Assembly: GCA_017591395.1 (NCBI GenBank)
Contig: WEDG01007224.1
Coordinates: 30,001-94,000, forward strand
Direction of reading: 5' to 3'
Length of the DNA stretch: 64,000 bases
DNA from: Schistocephalus solidus
Lineage: Eukaryota > Platyhelminthes > Cestoda > Diphyllobothriidea > Diphyllobothriidae
Below, in pieces: positions 1 through 11,499 of this stretch. Below the pieces are notes generated by a model that saw only the letters and a list, made by a program, of their open reading frames with translations, was not told the origin of the DNA and did not search any database. Every line of letters begins with the position of its first letter. The first letter of the stretch is position 1. The position numbers and the translations under genes were made by a program.

Positions 1-1782
1 AGGTGAAAGTTCTGTTTTTTTTATTGAATTGATGCACGAAAAGCTGTTTAATGATAAAAAGTTCACTTTAGATCATTTTATTGATGGGAAAACGAGGCGA
101 AACGGGACAAAGCCAATATTTCTTGCTATCAAGGAATTTTCCTACGCCATTGAAAGCTACAGATCATAAAATTTTAATTTTATGCGCAGAACTATGAATG
201 ATAATTAATATAAGCTGAAAGAATTTGGAATATATCCCTTCGAAGAACGGTAAATTTCGTTTTTTTTTTTCCATGAAAATCAAGTGAATGCAAGTTTGAG
301 AGTTCACATTGTTTTCGGAAAAATGAGGGAAAATTTAGTTTAAAAAATCAAGTTTTAAAAACTTATGACGTTTTGTACAAAAAAAACGCTATAATAAACT
401 TTTTTGAATGTTTTTGTTTTACCACATCGATATTTAGGAATTTAAACGCGCAAATATACGAGACGCGATGACAAGCCGCCACTTTTCGCTGTCATGGCGT
501 ACGCGAAGCCTGCTAAGACAATTTCGGTCTGCAGTTGACTATAAATTATTAAGGAAACTTGAAACGGAAGGGGCAGAAAATTGAAATTGTATCGCAAAAT
601 CTTAGTATATATTCGGCCACTCTCTTGTGTGTTTGAAATCATAGAACTAGACTGATATGTATGCAAATATATAGAAAAATAATACAATAGAAAGAGAAAA
701 GTGAGTCCTTTAACTTTCAAAAGATATTGTGCCCCTACTTTTCAGTGAAGTCAAAAATTTGGTTAAACGGTCTCAGTTTTTCCTTGACTTCACTTTTGAA
801 AAACGTTAATTACACAGGCATTCGACAGCGAAACATCTAATTAAAGCATTTTTTAAAAATGTTACTTACTATAGGAAGTTTTTTAACTAAATATAGGCAA
901 ATATTTTCCCGACTTTTGTTATGGACGTTCATTTTTCACGACAGCGAGTTTTCACGTTTGAGTGAGTCTGCAAATATTACCCAGACGGCCGTCTGTATTA
1001 CAAAGAACGCCCGAAAAAGTCGCTACTTCGGTAAATGCTATTAAGAAATAGATTATTTTGAAGGTTTTACCAAACACATCAAACGGAATGTACATTTATG
1101 GGCAGTCGACTGAAGACCATAAAAATCGTAAAGAATTCACTCCATTTTCAAAGACAATCTGAAACTCATCATTATAGAAAACCCGAAATAGTTATGGAGA
1201 AATTTGACAATAGAAAAGTTCTCTTTATATACACAAAACGGTATGTTTAAGATTGCACCTGACGATTCTATTTAAATTTATTAGTCAGTGACCGACCTAT
1301 GAACATGTGAGCTCATTAAATATTATATTTCTGTGACGTCCCTATCGGCGCAATCAAGCAAACATCTACTTGCCTTGGACAAACACATCTAAGGCAATGT
1401 AAAAACGGAAGAAAAACTACCGAATCCCGTGAAAGGGTGTTGGAATATACACTTTCCCGTTAGGCTGCTTGATGATGGCCATACTTTACGTTGCGCTTTA
1501 TCTAGAGTAATATAAATGTGCAAAACTCTGAAAAAAACTATTTTCAAAAGTAATTCGGCGTTTTCTGCTTTATTTACTCGTTTAATTGCACGGACAGGCT
1601 TCCGTTTACTCAACTAGGTCAATTTTTCACATTTTCATAATCCGTACCTTTTCTAAAAAAATCAATATTTCCAGACAATGTAATATTTATTTATAAACCA
1701 GAATAGGCCTTTTTCCCTAACGATCGGTTCCTAATTGATCATAAAATTTGGTTGACGCAGTGTGCGCTGATTTCACGTAACG
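1..1782 (+). repeat. Long dispersed repeat D, copy 1 (left-truncated by window edge)
   Basis: The whole stretch aligns, base for base with scattered substitutions and small indels, to 47443-49195 in the same orientation. Shared anchors include TTGATGGGAAAACGAG, TTCGACAGCGAAACATCT, GGACAGTCGACTGAAGAC and GATTCTATTTAAATTTATTA. Similarity stops at about 1782 (CGTAACGGACC versus CGTAATGGGCC), so that is one true end of the repeat; the other end may lie before base 1. It is AT-rich, and its short ORFs differ between the two copies, so it appears non-coding. No terminal inverted repeat or target duplication was seen. The class of element is unknown. Confidence 0.85.
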
Positions 1783-1848
1783 GACCCTAACTCATGAAAG
1801 CCATCAGATTTCATGTGTTAGGACACCTCCTGTATGTTTTTCACCTCG

Positions 1849-2108
1849 GTCCTCCTCCTCCTCCTCCTCCTCCCTCCTCCTCCTCCTCCTCCTCCCTCCT
1901 CCTCCTCCTCCTCCTCCTCCTCCTCCTCCTCCTCCTCCTCCTCCTCTCCTCCTCCTCCTCCTCCTCCCTCCCTTCCTCCTCCTCCTCCTCCTCCTCCTCC
2001 CTCCTCCTCCTCATCCTCATCCTCCTTCTCCTCCTCATCCTCCTCCTCCTCCTCCTCATCCTCCTCCTCCTCCTCCTTATCCTCCTCCTCATCCTCCTCC
2101 TCCACCAC
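1849..2108. repeat. CCT-type trinucleotide microsatellite
   Basis: About 260 bases of (CCT)n with TCA and CTT interruptions and several frame slips. It gives long artificial poly-Pro, poly-Ser, poly-Leu, poly-Glu or poly-Gly ORFs on both strands, none of which should be read as protein. It directly abuts the 5' side of a family A repeat. Confidence 0.95.
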
Positions 2109-2122
2109 TACCACCGACGACG

Positions 2123-2470
2123 ACGACAGTTTGACCGTCGATTTCGATGAGGTCCACCGTATGCTCCACACCAGGTGGTGCAGGGACGGCGACTTGCGCG
2201 TGAATTAGTTGGAAGTGATAGTAGCCTTGCGCTGCAGCTACCGCACTCTCTCCTCCTCCCCCACCTGAGCCCGGTGTCAAGACAGAGTCAAGAAGACCGG
2301 AGATGGGAGAGGGCGCAGGTGGCTGACGCGGCCGGAACCGCCCCTGGGCGTGCCACCACACCCACATGTTCGGCATTTGTTATGGGAGCGCAACCCGAAT
2401 AACGCCTGCCGTTCCCTGATGTGGCCCCCGTGTTGGTCCAACGCATCTACCACGTGGCCCGTTTAGCGGG
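2123..2470 (+). repeat. Family A dispersed repeat, short form
   Basis: Begins CGACAGTTTGACCGTCG and carries the family landmarks GGTCCACCGTATGCTCC, GGGACGGCGACTTGCGCG, CACCTGAGCCCGGTGTC and TTCGGCATTTGTTATGGG, ending with CACGTGGCCCGTTTAG. The same order occurs at 19992-20336, 20340-20715 and 39775-40125. This copy sits exactly between two trinucleotide microsatellites (CCT on the left, CCA/CAA on the right). Confidence 0.9.
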
Positions 2471-2475
2471 CCATC

Positions 2476-2497
2476 CACCACCACCACCACCACCACC

Positions 2498-2528
<31 letters not shown>
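2476..2528. repeat. CCA/CAA microsatellite
   Basis: (CCA)n followed by (CAA)n, directly after the 3' end of the family A copy. Confidence 0.95.
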
Positions 2529-3244
2529 AGACATGAGAGTCGAGGGCATTTCGAGTCTGTGTGACATAGGTTTTACGTCTTGACCTTGGGTATAGTACTC
2601 GGAGGGTTGGCTGGCGGTCATATATCCCCATTTGCAACTGTAAACCGGTTTCTCCAGCATGGCTGGATTGTCAGCATCTGCAGTTAAGTCGGTAGACAAT
2701 GGCTAACCCCCGGAATGGGGATGTGGCATTTGAGTGCATGACCTGGCAGCCGACTGGTGACTCAGGCCTGTTGGTTACTACTATTTCGAAGATTGTGATG
2801 AGTCCTGGCACGGTCTCGGAGACGCCTTTAACATGCGGCATACGCCGCCATGATATTGCTTAGGGACAGTTGGCTCCTCTCAATGCATTTTCGTGCATAC
2901 CCATCATCGTTTAATAGCTGTTGGAGGCACTTGATCTTCCACTTGATTAAGGATGTACTGCAGTCGGCATTAATCCACCAAGATAGCTTACATAGGCGGC
3001 TTCTTTTGTGTTCGTCAGTTTCCTATAAACTACGGTCGTCAACCGTCCACCCGATTGGCGGCACACAGGAGCATCCAGGATCGAGCGTCTCTCCTCCATT
3101 TCCTCTTCAATCATTAAGTTTAGATCGAAGGTGATTGCGTGCAATCGTAATTTACAATAATCAATTCTGTCCTGCTCAATGATACCGGGTGTATAGACAA
3201 ATTAGTACTCATAAAGTTTGGGTCTGCACTCCCTAACCATCCGT
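2529..3244. other. Intergenic, no feature recognised
   Basis: Unique-looking sequence with short ORFs on both strands. None shows a recognisable domain, and no splice-bounded exon was seen. Confidence 0.5.
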
Positions 3245-3375
3245 TTTTTGATATAATTTGGGGACTATCTCACCAATAAGCCAGAAGATCGGTAATCCAA
3301 TCAAGAAGTCCCTGATTTTTTTAATAAGATCACCTGAAAGGCCAAGAATTTCTCCCAGAAGTTTTAAACGAGATC
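3245..3375 (-). pseudogene. Possible CR1-like reverse transcriptase scrap
   Basis: The minus strand has an open stretch reading LGLSGDLIKKIRDFL and then IFWLIGE. This resembles the segment of CR1/Jockey-type reverse transcriptases between the AFD motif and the SGVPQGSVLGP motif. Neither of those motifs is present, so the call rests on about 35 residues only. The upstream minus-strand ORF at 3542-3730 was not recognised. Confidence 0.25.
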
Positions 3376-3837
3376 CTGCGTTTGCGGCTGAACATCGCTC
3401 TCATAGTAGCTTTGACGCCGCGCGCCACTGAGTGTCTTGACTGCGAGGGTCTGTGGTCCGGATTTGAAAAGTCAGGTGACATAAAAGGACATCAGCCGTT
3501 CATTTGGTTCAATTGTGGCCATCCTTATTCTCTCTCTGGATTTATTTGCTGTGTGAAGCACGCTTTGTGAGCTTGCAGCCATGAAGTCCAGCTGTCCACT
3601 TGCTCTTCACTATGCTATCGTCTACCAGTGATCTAATATAGACCTCCAAGGCATAACGGAACGCCTCTATTCTGTCTCGCGACCAGAACAGATCGGTAAC
3701 CTTAACTATTATGTGGCTTTGAAACACCATGTCTTGTGAACTGTACGCAGTTAATGGTCAAGGTGGTTGAAGGAGAATTCGAAAATTCCAGCAGATGCAA
3801 AATACTAATCCGGTGGTAGTTATGTTTCTGTCGTTGT
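3376..3837. other. Intergenic, no feature recognised
   Basis: Short ORFs on both strands without recognisable motifs. Confidence 0.5.
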
Positions 3838-4201
<364 letters not shown>

Positions 4202-5050
4202 TGAGCCGATTCGCTACCGCACGAGTTACTAAGCCCCTAAAGCGAACATCTAGTTTTTTCCCACCTGTATTAACTTACTCACCCACCCTACTGAAAACTG
4301 TGGATTCCACCAATCAGACTGTTCAAGCAAATTTTCTGAATTATTAAATCTTATATTCACCAGATATCTACTAGGCTCACTTTTTATCGGTGCTGACCAA
4401 TCAGTTCGCTAAAATCTATAAAAAAACACCTGTTAAAACGTCAACTATGATCAGCACCTACTATGCTTAAGCGACGAGGACTGATGAGGCGATGGGCGAA
4501 TTCCATTAAAAATTCCTCATTGTGATTGCATTGAAGGCAGACAAGGGGATCGGCATTGGTAGCTTAAATGCCTGCGTAGACGCAGACCACACTAGCTGGT
4601 ATGGCTGCCTGAGCATCCAATGATCGGCAGATGCAACCCGGCCTCTTCCTCGCCAACACCTTCTTTCGTCTTCTTATGTGTGAATACGCCTTCTCTCACC
4701 ACACTGGCAATTGCTGAACCACGTTAACGTCCGGAGTCATAACCAGCGTGACGTACCAGTGACCCGAGCGATGTGCAATGAATAATACTGGACGGACCAT
4801 CTTTTTGTCGTACAGGCTGTTAGAGGGTGATTGAACACCAGATAAGTTAAATACCGTATTCTCGGATCGGGTCTAAACTGCTCCATGAATCTTAAACTAG
4901 AATAAATACAGGTCTTTTAAGAAAATGCTACCTCTGATACTCACTGGAGGGAACTGCGGTGCGTTATCAATGCCAGCGTCCTGCACGTACTTGGTCGTTC
5001 TCACCGACAACAGCAAAAAAGTTCAATTTAATCAAGGAGGAAATCCATCG
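4202..5050. other. Intergenic, no feature recognised
   Basis: No coding or repeat signal identified. A CTGATGAG string near 4480 was considered as a hammerhead and rejected. Confidence 0.5.
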
Positions 5051-5085
5051 ACAACAACAACAGCAGCAGCAGCAGCAGCAGCAAT
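5051..5085. repeat. CAA/CAG microsatellite
   Basis: Short (ACA)n then (GCA)n run. Confidence 0.9.
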
Positions 5086-5649
5086 AGTCAAGCTTATACT
5101 CAGAAAAAAACAGGTTTTCAGGCTTTATAGACCGTTTTCTTTCGTATTTTAGACCAAAGCCTTAGTGACTGCCTGATTGATAATCGCTAGCGATAAAATT
5201 AAATCGACCGTTTCCTGCACCCAGACGCAGGTGATTACGCCAACAAGACGCTAAAGAGGTAAACATTCCAAAAATGCGGACACTGGACACTATCGCACTC
5301 CTTGCGCCATATTCAACTAATTCTGTCAAATTATAATGGAGGTCGCGTGGTATTTGCTTGCTTTACCGAGCCAATTTAGCTTCCTGGTCGTTGAAATACA
5401 AATTAAATGGGCACTGTGAAAGACCTTCTTACTGTCCCATAAGAAGCATTTAAGTCTCTATTTGCGAGGTTCGACTGACCAATGTAGTCTCTGTATTGAT
5501 TTTAAAGCTGAATTTCTCAGTGAGGATGAGTTAAGAAAAAAATGATATGCATACAGTTATAAGTCACCGCCATTTGCGATTGACCGAAACGCTACCGAAC
5601 TTTTAGCAAGGTAATTTCGCGAATGAAGGTGATGTTCAGGTTCCAGGAA
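5086..5649. other. Intergenic, no feature recognised
   Basis: No coding or repeat signal identified. Confidence 0.5.
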
Positions 5650-5725
5650 TCAGTATGAGTAAGGAAGAAGACTGGTCGATCGTCTGAATGATTCGTTTAT
5701 TTTTATCAGCTGTCCAAATCGTGCA
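5650..5725 (-). mobile_element. Possible Penelope-like element terminal scrap
   Basis: On the minus strand this reads AATAAACGAATCATTCAG, then GACGATCGACCAG and TCTTCTTCC. That matches the tail that follows the hammerhead-like motif in other Penelope termini here (AATAAA, then GATCG, then TCTTCTTC at 24521-24560 and 29829-29870). The motif itself is not preserved upstream. Confidence 0.3.
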
Positions 5726-6039
5726 GTAGTGTATCGTCAGTTATAAAAACAGTAACAGTATAATTTCGACTAAAAATCCACTCTCATATATTACCTAAAC
5801 ATTATCACCTTGGTTTTATTAAAAAAACAAAGCACTTTGCATATGCCATGCACAGGAGCAACCTTCCAGTTCCAACTTACCTCAGTGTATTATCAGTCGG
5901 GTGTGGGTTGGCGTGGCGTCGGAGTATTCTGGACGTGGTTTAGCGACCAAACGCATGCGAAAACCATGTAGGTGGGTACAATACAATGCAATCGACAATA
6001 CAAAAAATCGAAGTATCTACCAGAAAGCACGTAGGGGAC

Positions 6040-6300
6040 GGTTAGGGACCCACCGATGAGCCAAACTTCTCGCAGCTGTGCCATGCAGAGGCTGGATATA
6101 AACGAAACACTTATCTGGGCTTCTAGTTCATACCTTTGCTGTCAATATCGTGTATCATGTAAACTATATGTGCTACTGACTGCCTGTCGGCAGTTTAGTG
6201 AATTTTACGCGGTTACTGCGCTGTGGCTGATAAGTAGGACCAAACAGTCATATGAAAATTTGGTCTATGCCCTTAACGCTTGATATAGACCGATTTACTC
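6040..6300 (+). repeat. Dispersed repeat B, copy 1
   Basis: Shares GATGAGCC, AGCTG, GCAATG/GCCATG, CTTCTAGTTCATACC and CTGACTGCCTGTCGGCAG with copies at 36660-36880 and 60455-60620 in the same orientation. All three are diverged, with perhaps 65-75% identity by eye. Non-coding; class unknown. Confidence 0.6.
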
Positions 6301-7084
6301 CAAGTTAACTATTACGTTCTGAGGAAATTAAAATCAGCGGATACGATACTGTTAACTAACGTCAGCCATTTGCTACGTCATGCATACTCTGCACAAATAA
6401 GCAAGGCAGAATCTTTGATCCGAACGGTCCCCTTCCCAGAATTTAAACCATAGCGAACACCTCCGTAATAACTCGTCACCCAAGCTCGACAAGTAAAATA
6501 TCTTCCTGTTTCCAAAAGCCTCATTAGCATTTCAATGGTGTAAGAGTAGCCAGTCCGCAAAATTATTGATGATCTCAGGTTACAGTGGCCTTTTGGTCAA
6601 CGATTAACCGTACCTCCCCCAAACCGGTACTACAGGATCACTCACGCTACCTTCATCGCTTTATGACCAGCGGTATGGTTGTACTGTACAGGACCGATTA
6701 CAATAACTAGACATTGTTCTTAGGTATTCCAGCTAAGAATATCCGAAAATTATGATGACTACATAGAGGTTATCGATGCCTTCCCGCTCACCAATGATGG
6801 AGCAACGGTTCGAGCCAACAGGGAAGTTAACATCTGTTCGTTTAACGTGCAAGCCCAATATTTTGAGAAAGCCACCTTTTTCTCATTGTGATGAAAAAGG
6901 CATGCGAATCTATGGCCGGCGCCCTGTTTCAAGACGCTAACTCGGAGTTTCAGCTCCAAGATCAAAAACAGGCGCAAAGGGTTACGTCGCTTTGGCGTGT
7001 TAGTCACTGACGTCAGAACTATTTCCATATTTAGCTTCCCGAACGTAGCAAAAAAATGCAAACGGCACTATAATGACGCTGTCC
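6301..7084. other. Intergenic upstream of profilin, no feature recognised
   Basis: Nothing beyond short ORFs. Confidence 0.5.
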
Positions 7085-7443
7085 GCAGGCGGGAGCTTGG
7101 GATTCCGGTTAATATGCCCCACGCTGGGAGACAGGGCCCCGGAACAGCGAGCGACACCCGAATGGATAGCGGAAGGTGAATGTGGTCACGGCGGCGGCAA
7201 CGGCAGCCGTCGGCTAAGCGGTGCGCGCGTTCGCTAGGCTCGTGCGCCCGCGTCAGTCACTCGTGCCCATAACACGCCACTGGCAGCCTTTCATTGGTTG
7301 AAATCCAACGAACTTTCCACTGAGCGCCAATCACATTCGTGACAGGTCGATATGGCCTGCAGTGTTTAGCCGTACTGTAGCGTGCCCTGGTTTACTCTTC
7401 AGTACTCCGGATTTCGTCGCACATACGATCGCTTCAGTTCTAA
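7085..7443 (+). promoter_or_regulatory. CpG-rich upstream/promoter region of the profilin gene
   Basis: About 7180-7270 is strongly GC- and CpG-rich (CACGGCGGCGGCAACGG, GGTGCGCGCGTTCGC), unlike the AT-rich flanks. Two CCAAT boxes follow, one inverted (CATTGGTTG at 7293) and one direct (CGCCAATCAC at 7325), about 110-150 bases before the ATG. No TATA box was seen. The transcription start cannot be fixed from sequence. Confidence 0.55.
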
Positions 7444-9130
7444 ATGGCTTGGGACGGGACTTGCGCTCAACTTTTACAAGACAGGCCTTCGCTGAGCTGT
7501 CTTGCCTTCTACGAAAAAGGAACTGGCACAGTATATGGCGCAACAAATGAAGAAATGAAGGTAGAGTTTTCCTTCCATGGTTTTTGCGTCATTTTAGGAC
7601 GACATTTTGTATTTGATTCCTGCATAAGTATATAATCTAGTCGTGACCCAACTGTAGTGAACCCACACATATTTAGCAGTTTATCACTTCCTCTTATCTC
7701 TTAAGCGACCGCTTTGTTATACGTACCCTTTAAAGTACTATAGTAATTTAAAATGGACGCTGTCGTTAGATCCCATTATCCAAAACTTTGCCCAAATAAT
7801 CAACCTTGATTGTATTTCGTGTCTGTTATCTTGAATCTATGCTTATTTTAAACCAACAGACACCGGAGGTCTCGAAAACTATGCTTTCCTTGTGTGACAC
7901 GATTAAAGGATCTCAGGCCATGACTTCCTTTTCATTCCTTGGAAGCAAATTCATTGTCCTTCGAAAGGACGAGGACTGTCTTTTGGCAAAGAGTGGGAAG
8001 AAGGTGTGCTACGTCTACCTCTGCGAAAAATGTAAGCTTCAGGCCGCGTCCTCGCGCAAATTATGTTATCGTCCAACATTTATTACGTTCACTCAAAAAA
8101 CCTCGAGTTTCTATGCCCTAATGAGGTTTTTGGTAAACTTAATGTGCTTTTCGTATGGACTGTGTGTTAACGAAATAGGCGTACCTACTATATTAAGCAG
8201 AACTCTCCTACTCGTAACTTGTCACTATCTTGCATTTCTTGGCCTAGCCGATGAAGCCGTAAACCCTTATAACTCCGCATATTGAAGTTAGCTCACCCTT
8301 CTAGCCTAATTAGTCTTATTTTATCACGCCGTGCCAGTGGTTGATAGCTACCCCTTTTTGCCCAGCCGGAATTAAGCATTCGTTCGGTTGACCTTCCTTG
8401 ATTTTTGTCGATGGAATCAAGCTTGGTTTTTAGGCGCTGTGGGATGTTGGGCGGCCACATCTTGCTTAGCGATAGCTGTCAGCCAAGTTGTTTTCGCGTA
8501 TATTTCATCGCCAAGGACTAAGCCTCGTGTTTAAGATACAACCTTGTGAATTGGTTATGTCCCCCAGCACTCGTTTGAATCATCTTAACTCAGCAGATTG
8601 GTTAGGTCAGTTATTTTTCTGTACCCCCAACGGCCTTGAGCGCAGGTTAGTTTCGAAATAAGTGGGCTCTCGGGTATAATGTACAAGCATTCGTAGACCA
8701 GCACATATGGTGTCAACATGGTGCGTTGGGTCGTAGTCTGGCACTCCTATTTCTTTATAGAATACATCAAAACCCGATTACATCAGTGACATGGCGACCA
8801 TAAACCAATAGCTGCTTAACGGTTAGGTTCCTGAGCCAAAGCTCTAAGGGCAACAACATTGAAGAAGCAATCTGAGCGGCCTTCGGGAGCCCACCTGTAC
8901 TCTCACCTTTCAGGAAACCACAAAGAGTCTGGTTAGAATGCCCTCACGGTTCGATCCTATACATATGATCTTTTCAGAAAATTTAGTTCTTATGGTGACC
9001 TGACCAACTTTTTTTCTTTCCAGTGATACTGGTCGGTGTAAGTGAGGACACCGAAGCCAAGATGAATGCCGGCGCAGCAAATCAGGCTATGGACTCCCTG
9101 TGCAAATACTACAAGTCTATAAACTACTGA
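7444..9130 (+). CDS. Profilin (actin-monomer-binding protein), three coding exons
   Basis: Coding exons are 7444-7560, 7860-8031 and 9024-9130, joined by GT/AG introns (donors GTAGAG and GTAAGC, acceptors AACCAACAG and TTTCTTTCCAG). Together they give 132 codons, so 131 residues, the usual profilin size. An in-frame TAA lies directly before the ATG, which fixes the start. The protein begins MAWDGTCAQLL, keeping the N-terminal Trp of the actin/poly-proline face. Its middle (FLGSKFIVLRKD, AKSGKK) matches the profilin core, and the end (LILVGVSED then SLCKYYKSINY) matches the last strand and C-terminal helix. Profilins bind G-actin and proline-rich ligands in the cytoplasm. Exon phases are 0, 0 and 1, consistent throughout. 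No frameshift or stop is present, so it looks functional. AATAAT at 9272 is a weak poly(A) candidate. Confidence 0.88.
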
Positions 9131-9339
9131 GCTGCTGGTCACCCTGCACTGGTTTGTCTCTGACAATCAACCAAACTTCGAAGTGCAACTTCTGATTCAA
9201 TCCCAGAACAATCCCCCAGCGCTTATAATTGGATATCCGCACTGATTGTCTACGAAGTTTTGTTTCCCTAGTAAATAATGCCTTTTGTGTGTACATTTTT
9301 CCCTGTTAAATCCAGCATCGCGCTTTCTTTCAAGCATTT
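9131..9339. other. Profilin 3' flank
   Basis: Presumed 3' untranslated region; no canonical AATAAA in the first 200 bases. Confidence 0.4.
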
Positions 9340-10085
9340 TGTGGCTTGATTATGTGCTGTCGCCGCGAGCCTGAACTGTCTCGTTAAAGACGAAGTCAGT
9401 GTGCTTCACTTGAAGGTTGGTCCGCAGACGACCATGACCAGCCGTTTCCGGCTCGATCATTTTCCACGAGCACAGCCCAGCACTTACAATACTATTAGAG
9501 GACTGGCGAGATGGATGCTCGGTAAACGCGGATATATATGGTGATGAGGCGTTGCGACGGACCTGTGGACACTTAAAGCCTGAAAAAACCCTAGGAGCAG
9601 TTTGGATCTAGTTGCCCTTGTCCTCCTCTATTCACTTTATAGTAACTCCAATCTGGGATATTTGAACTTCACTCAAATCGACCAGTCATTAGATTATGTA
9701 TTCTCCTGGCTGAAGGTCAACTCGAAGACACGATGGCCTTCACAGCGCTGGTGATTCGAAAACTAACTTGCCAATCCTGATGCTACCATTCCGATATCTT
9801 CAGTTAAGTCGAAGGCAGTCAGCAGGAGTTCTGGTGCAAACACAACCGCCAAAACTGCATAGAGTCCATCGCAGGATCCGGCCAGTGGAGTACTCAAGTA
9901 ATACGAGTGACAGAACTCAACTGTGTCTAACGACTGAGAGGGATTGCCACGGACCAGAGCCCTCGCAATAATTATCACAAAGATTTTTTCCGTGACCGGG
10001 ATGGACTGTGTCAGCGATATCAATGTAACAGACGGGCGGCGATCACTAGTAGACATGACAGGGGTTCCATGATGTGCCACAGTGT
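9340..10085 (-). pseudogene. Decayed RTE-like LINE reverse transcriptase, C-terminal half
   Basis: The minus-strand ORF from 10080 reads ARALVRGNPSQSLDTVEF and then FDLTEDIGMVAS. These correspond to the segment before, and the catalytic block of, the reverse transcriptase; the element at 22621-23103 has YYADDITLLAS there. Further downstream on the same strand (about 9490-9360), WAVLVENDR and DFVFNETVQARGDS match the C-terminal region of the same family. Stops and frameshifts separate the pieces, and the catalytic YADD is lost. It lies tail-to-tail with profilin. Confidence 0.6.
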
Positions 10086-10089
10086 TCTT

Positions 10090-11495
10090 GACTGGTTGAG
10101 AGTTTCCTGTTAAGCCCGAAAGGCGTTTGGGTTGGGTCTCCTCCCCGTTTTACGCATGTTGAAGCCACCAGAGGATGACAAGGCCCTTTGCAGCAATGTT
10201 TATGCGACATGTATTGTGTCGTTTCCTACGTCTAGCGCGACGGCACACGCAAGGGTGTCTGAACCCGTCACCAAGAACGATACATTTTCTGCCCTCAATC
10301 AACTACGTCACTGGCCAGGGGCTCACAGTATCGCTACAATACAAACTTAATCGGGGCTACGCATCACCTCCGGGCGCCGTGTTACGCAGCCTCAGTATTG
10401 TGCCGATAATTTCTTCCTTGGAAAGGAGGGGGGAGGGGTTATGCAACACTGCCTAAACTGAGCAAGGACGTAACTCTGCAGTAGAGGGCGGAGGTATCGA
10501 TGAGCTAGCGAAGGTCGTCGGTCTTGGCCGAATTGCCGACAGTAAGGTCACCATTCACACCACGTCGAGTTACTACATACGAACGATCTACCACTGTCGC
10601 CCACCTCTGAACGCCTGCTCTATAGAAGTCTCGTTTCTGACGAGGTTGTTTCGCAGTCATACCTGGCCTACTTCCGGGGTTGGCTGGAGGAATCCTCGTT
10701 GGGGGGCCGGTCTGAGTACATAATCACAGCTTTCTTCAGCTGGTCCAGTCGTTGTGGCACTGCTGCGCGAACCCCATAAATCCTCTCGGTCGCCTCGCGG
10801 ACTGGGGTCTTCAATAAGTACCCATTTTTATTGTCTCCCTTTCCAGCTCGGGCTGTAAGGCGAGAGCAGGTTTTCGTGCACAGTGCCTCTGTTTTGTTGG
10901 GTTGTCGTAATTTTTTCACTCGATGTTTTCAGGCATGTGCTGATGAGAACGTAGTCCTGTCCGAAGGCCTTGATAACATTATAACCAGGTCAGTTACTGA
11001 TTTTCACCGCAAAAATTCACATGTCATATAATGATTTTGCTCGAGAGACTGGCGAGTTAAGTTCACCGGGAATTCGCGGGAATTTCACTCCATGAGCTAG
11101 GCCGCTTTCATCAATCAAGTAGTTTATTTGACCGTATAGGCTGAAATCCTGGTAACAACCCTCACCCGGCGTTTTAGCCGCAACTGACACTTTTGCCCTG
11201 CAACGGGAATGCAAACAGTATTTATGACCTTTGCCCCTCATCGGCACTCTTCTTCCCATGACATCAATTGAGGTCTACGCGTCCAACCTGCTGCCTCACG
11301 AGTTCCTGCTTGATGCGGCCGCGCCCATCTGGCCGGCCTCGATCCTGTCTTGTGCGGTGCTTCTTCAGATTAAGCGAACTCCGTAGATAGATCCAGAGAG
11401 TTGGAACCGCTCCGCCTGTCAATCGTCGCACGTCGAATTTTGCAGGGCCAATAACTCCCCTGACAACACGCGTCGGGTCAATTTTTGCACTGGCC
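10090..11495. other. Intergenic, probably decayed element sequence
   Basis: ORFs at 10132-10456, 10668-10919 (minus) and 11017-11259 (minus) show no recognisable domain. Given the RTE-like fragments on both sides this may be old retrotransposon sequence, but I see no motif to prove it. Confidence 0.4.
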
Positions 11496-11499
11496 TCAT

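Noticed and set aside
1794..2376. Pro/Ser/Leu- and Glu/Gly-rich ORFs on both strands
   Set aside because: They are the CCT microsatellite read in different frames, partly continued into the family A repeat.
4470..4505. CTGATGAG followed by a short hairpin, as possible hammerhead
   Set aside because: The block after the hairpin reads GAATTCC, not GAAA, stem II pairs poorly, and there is no Penelope tail.
8032..8285. Extension of the profilin exon 2 frame to the 159-codon ORF
   Set aside because: The profilin match stops at the GTAAGC donor and resumes at 9024; the ORF tail has no profilin similarity.
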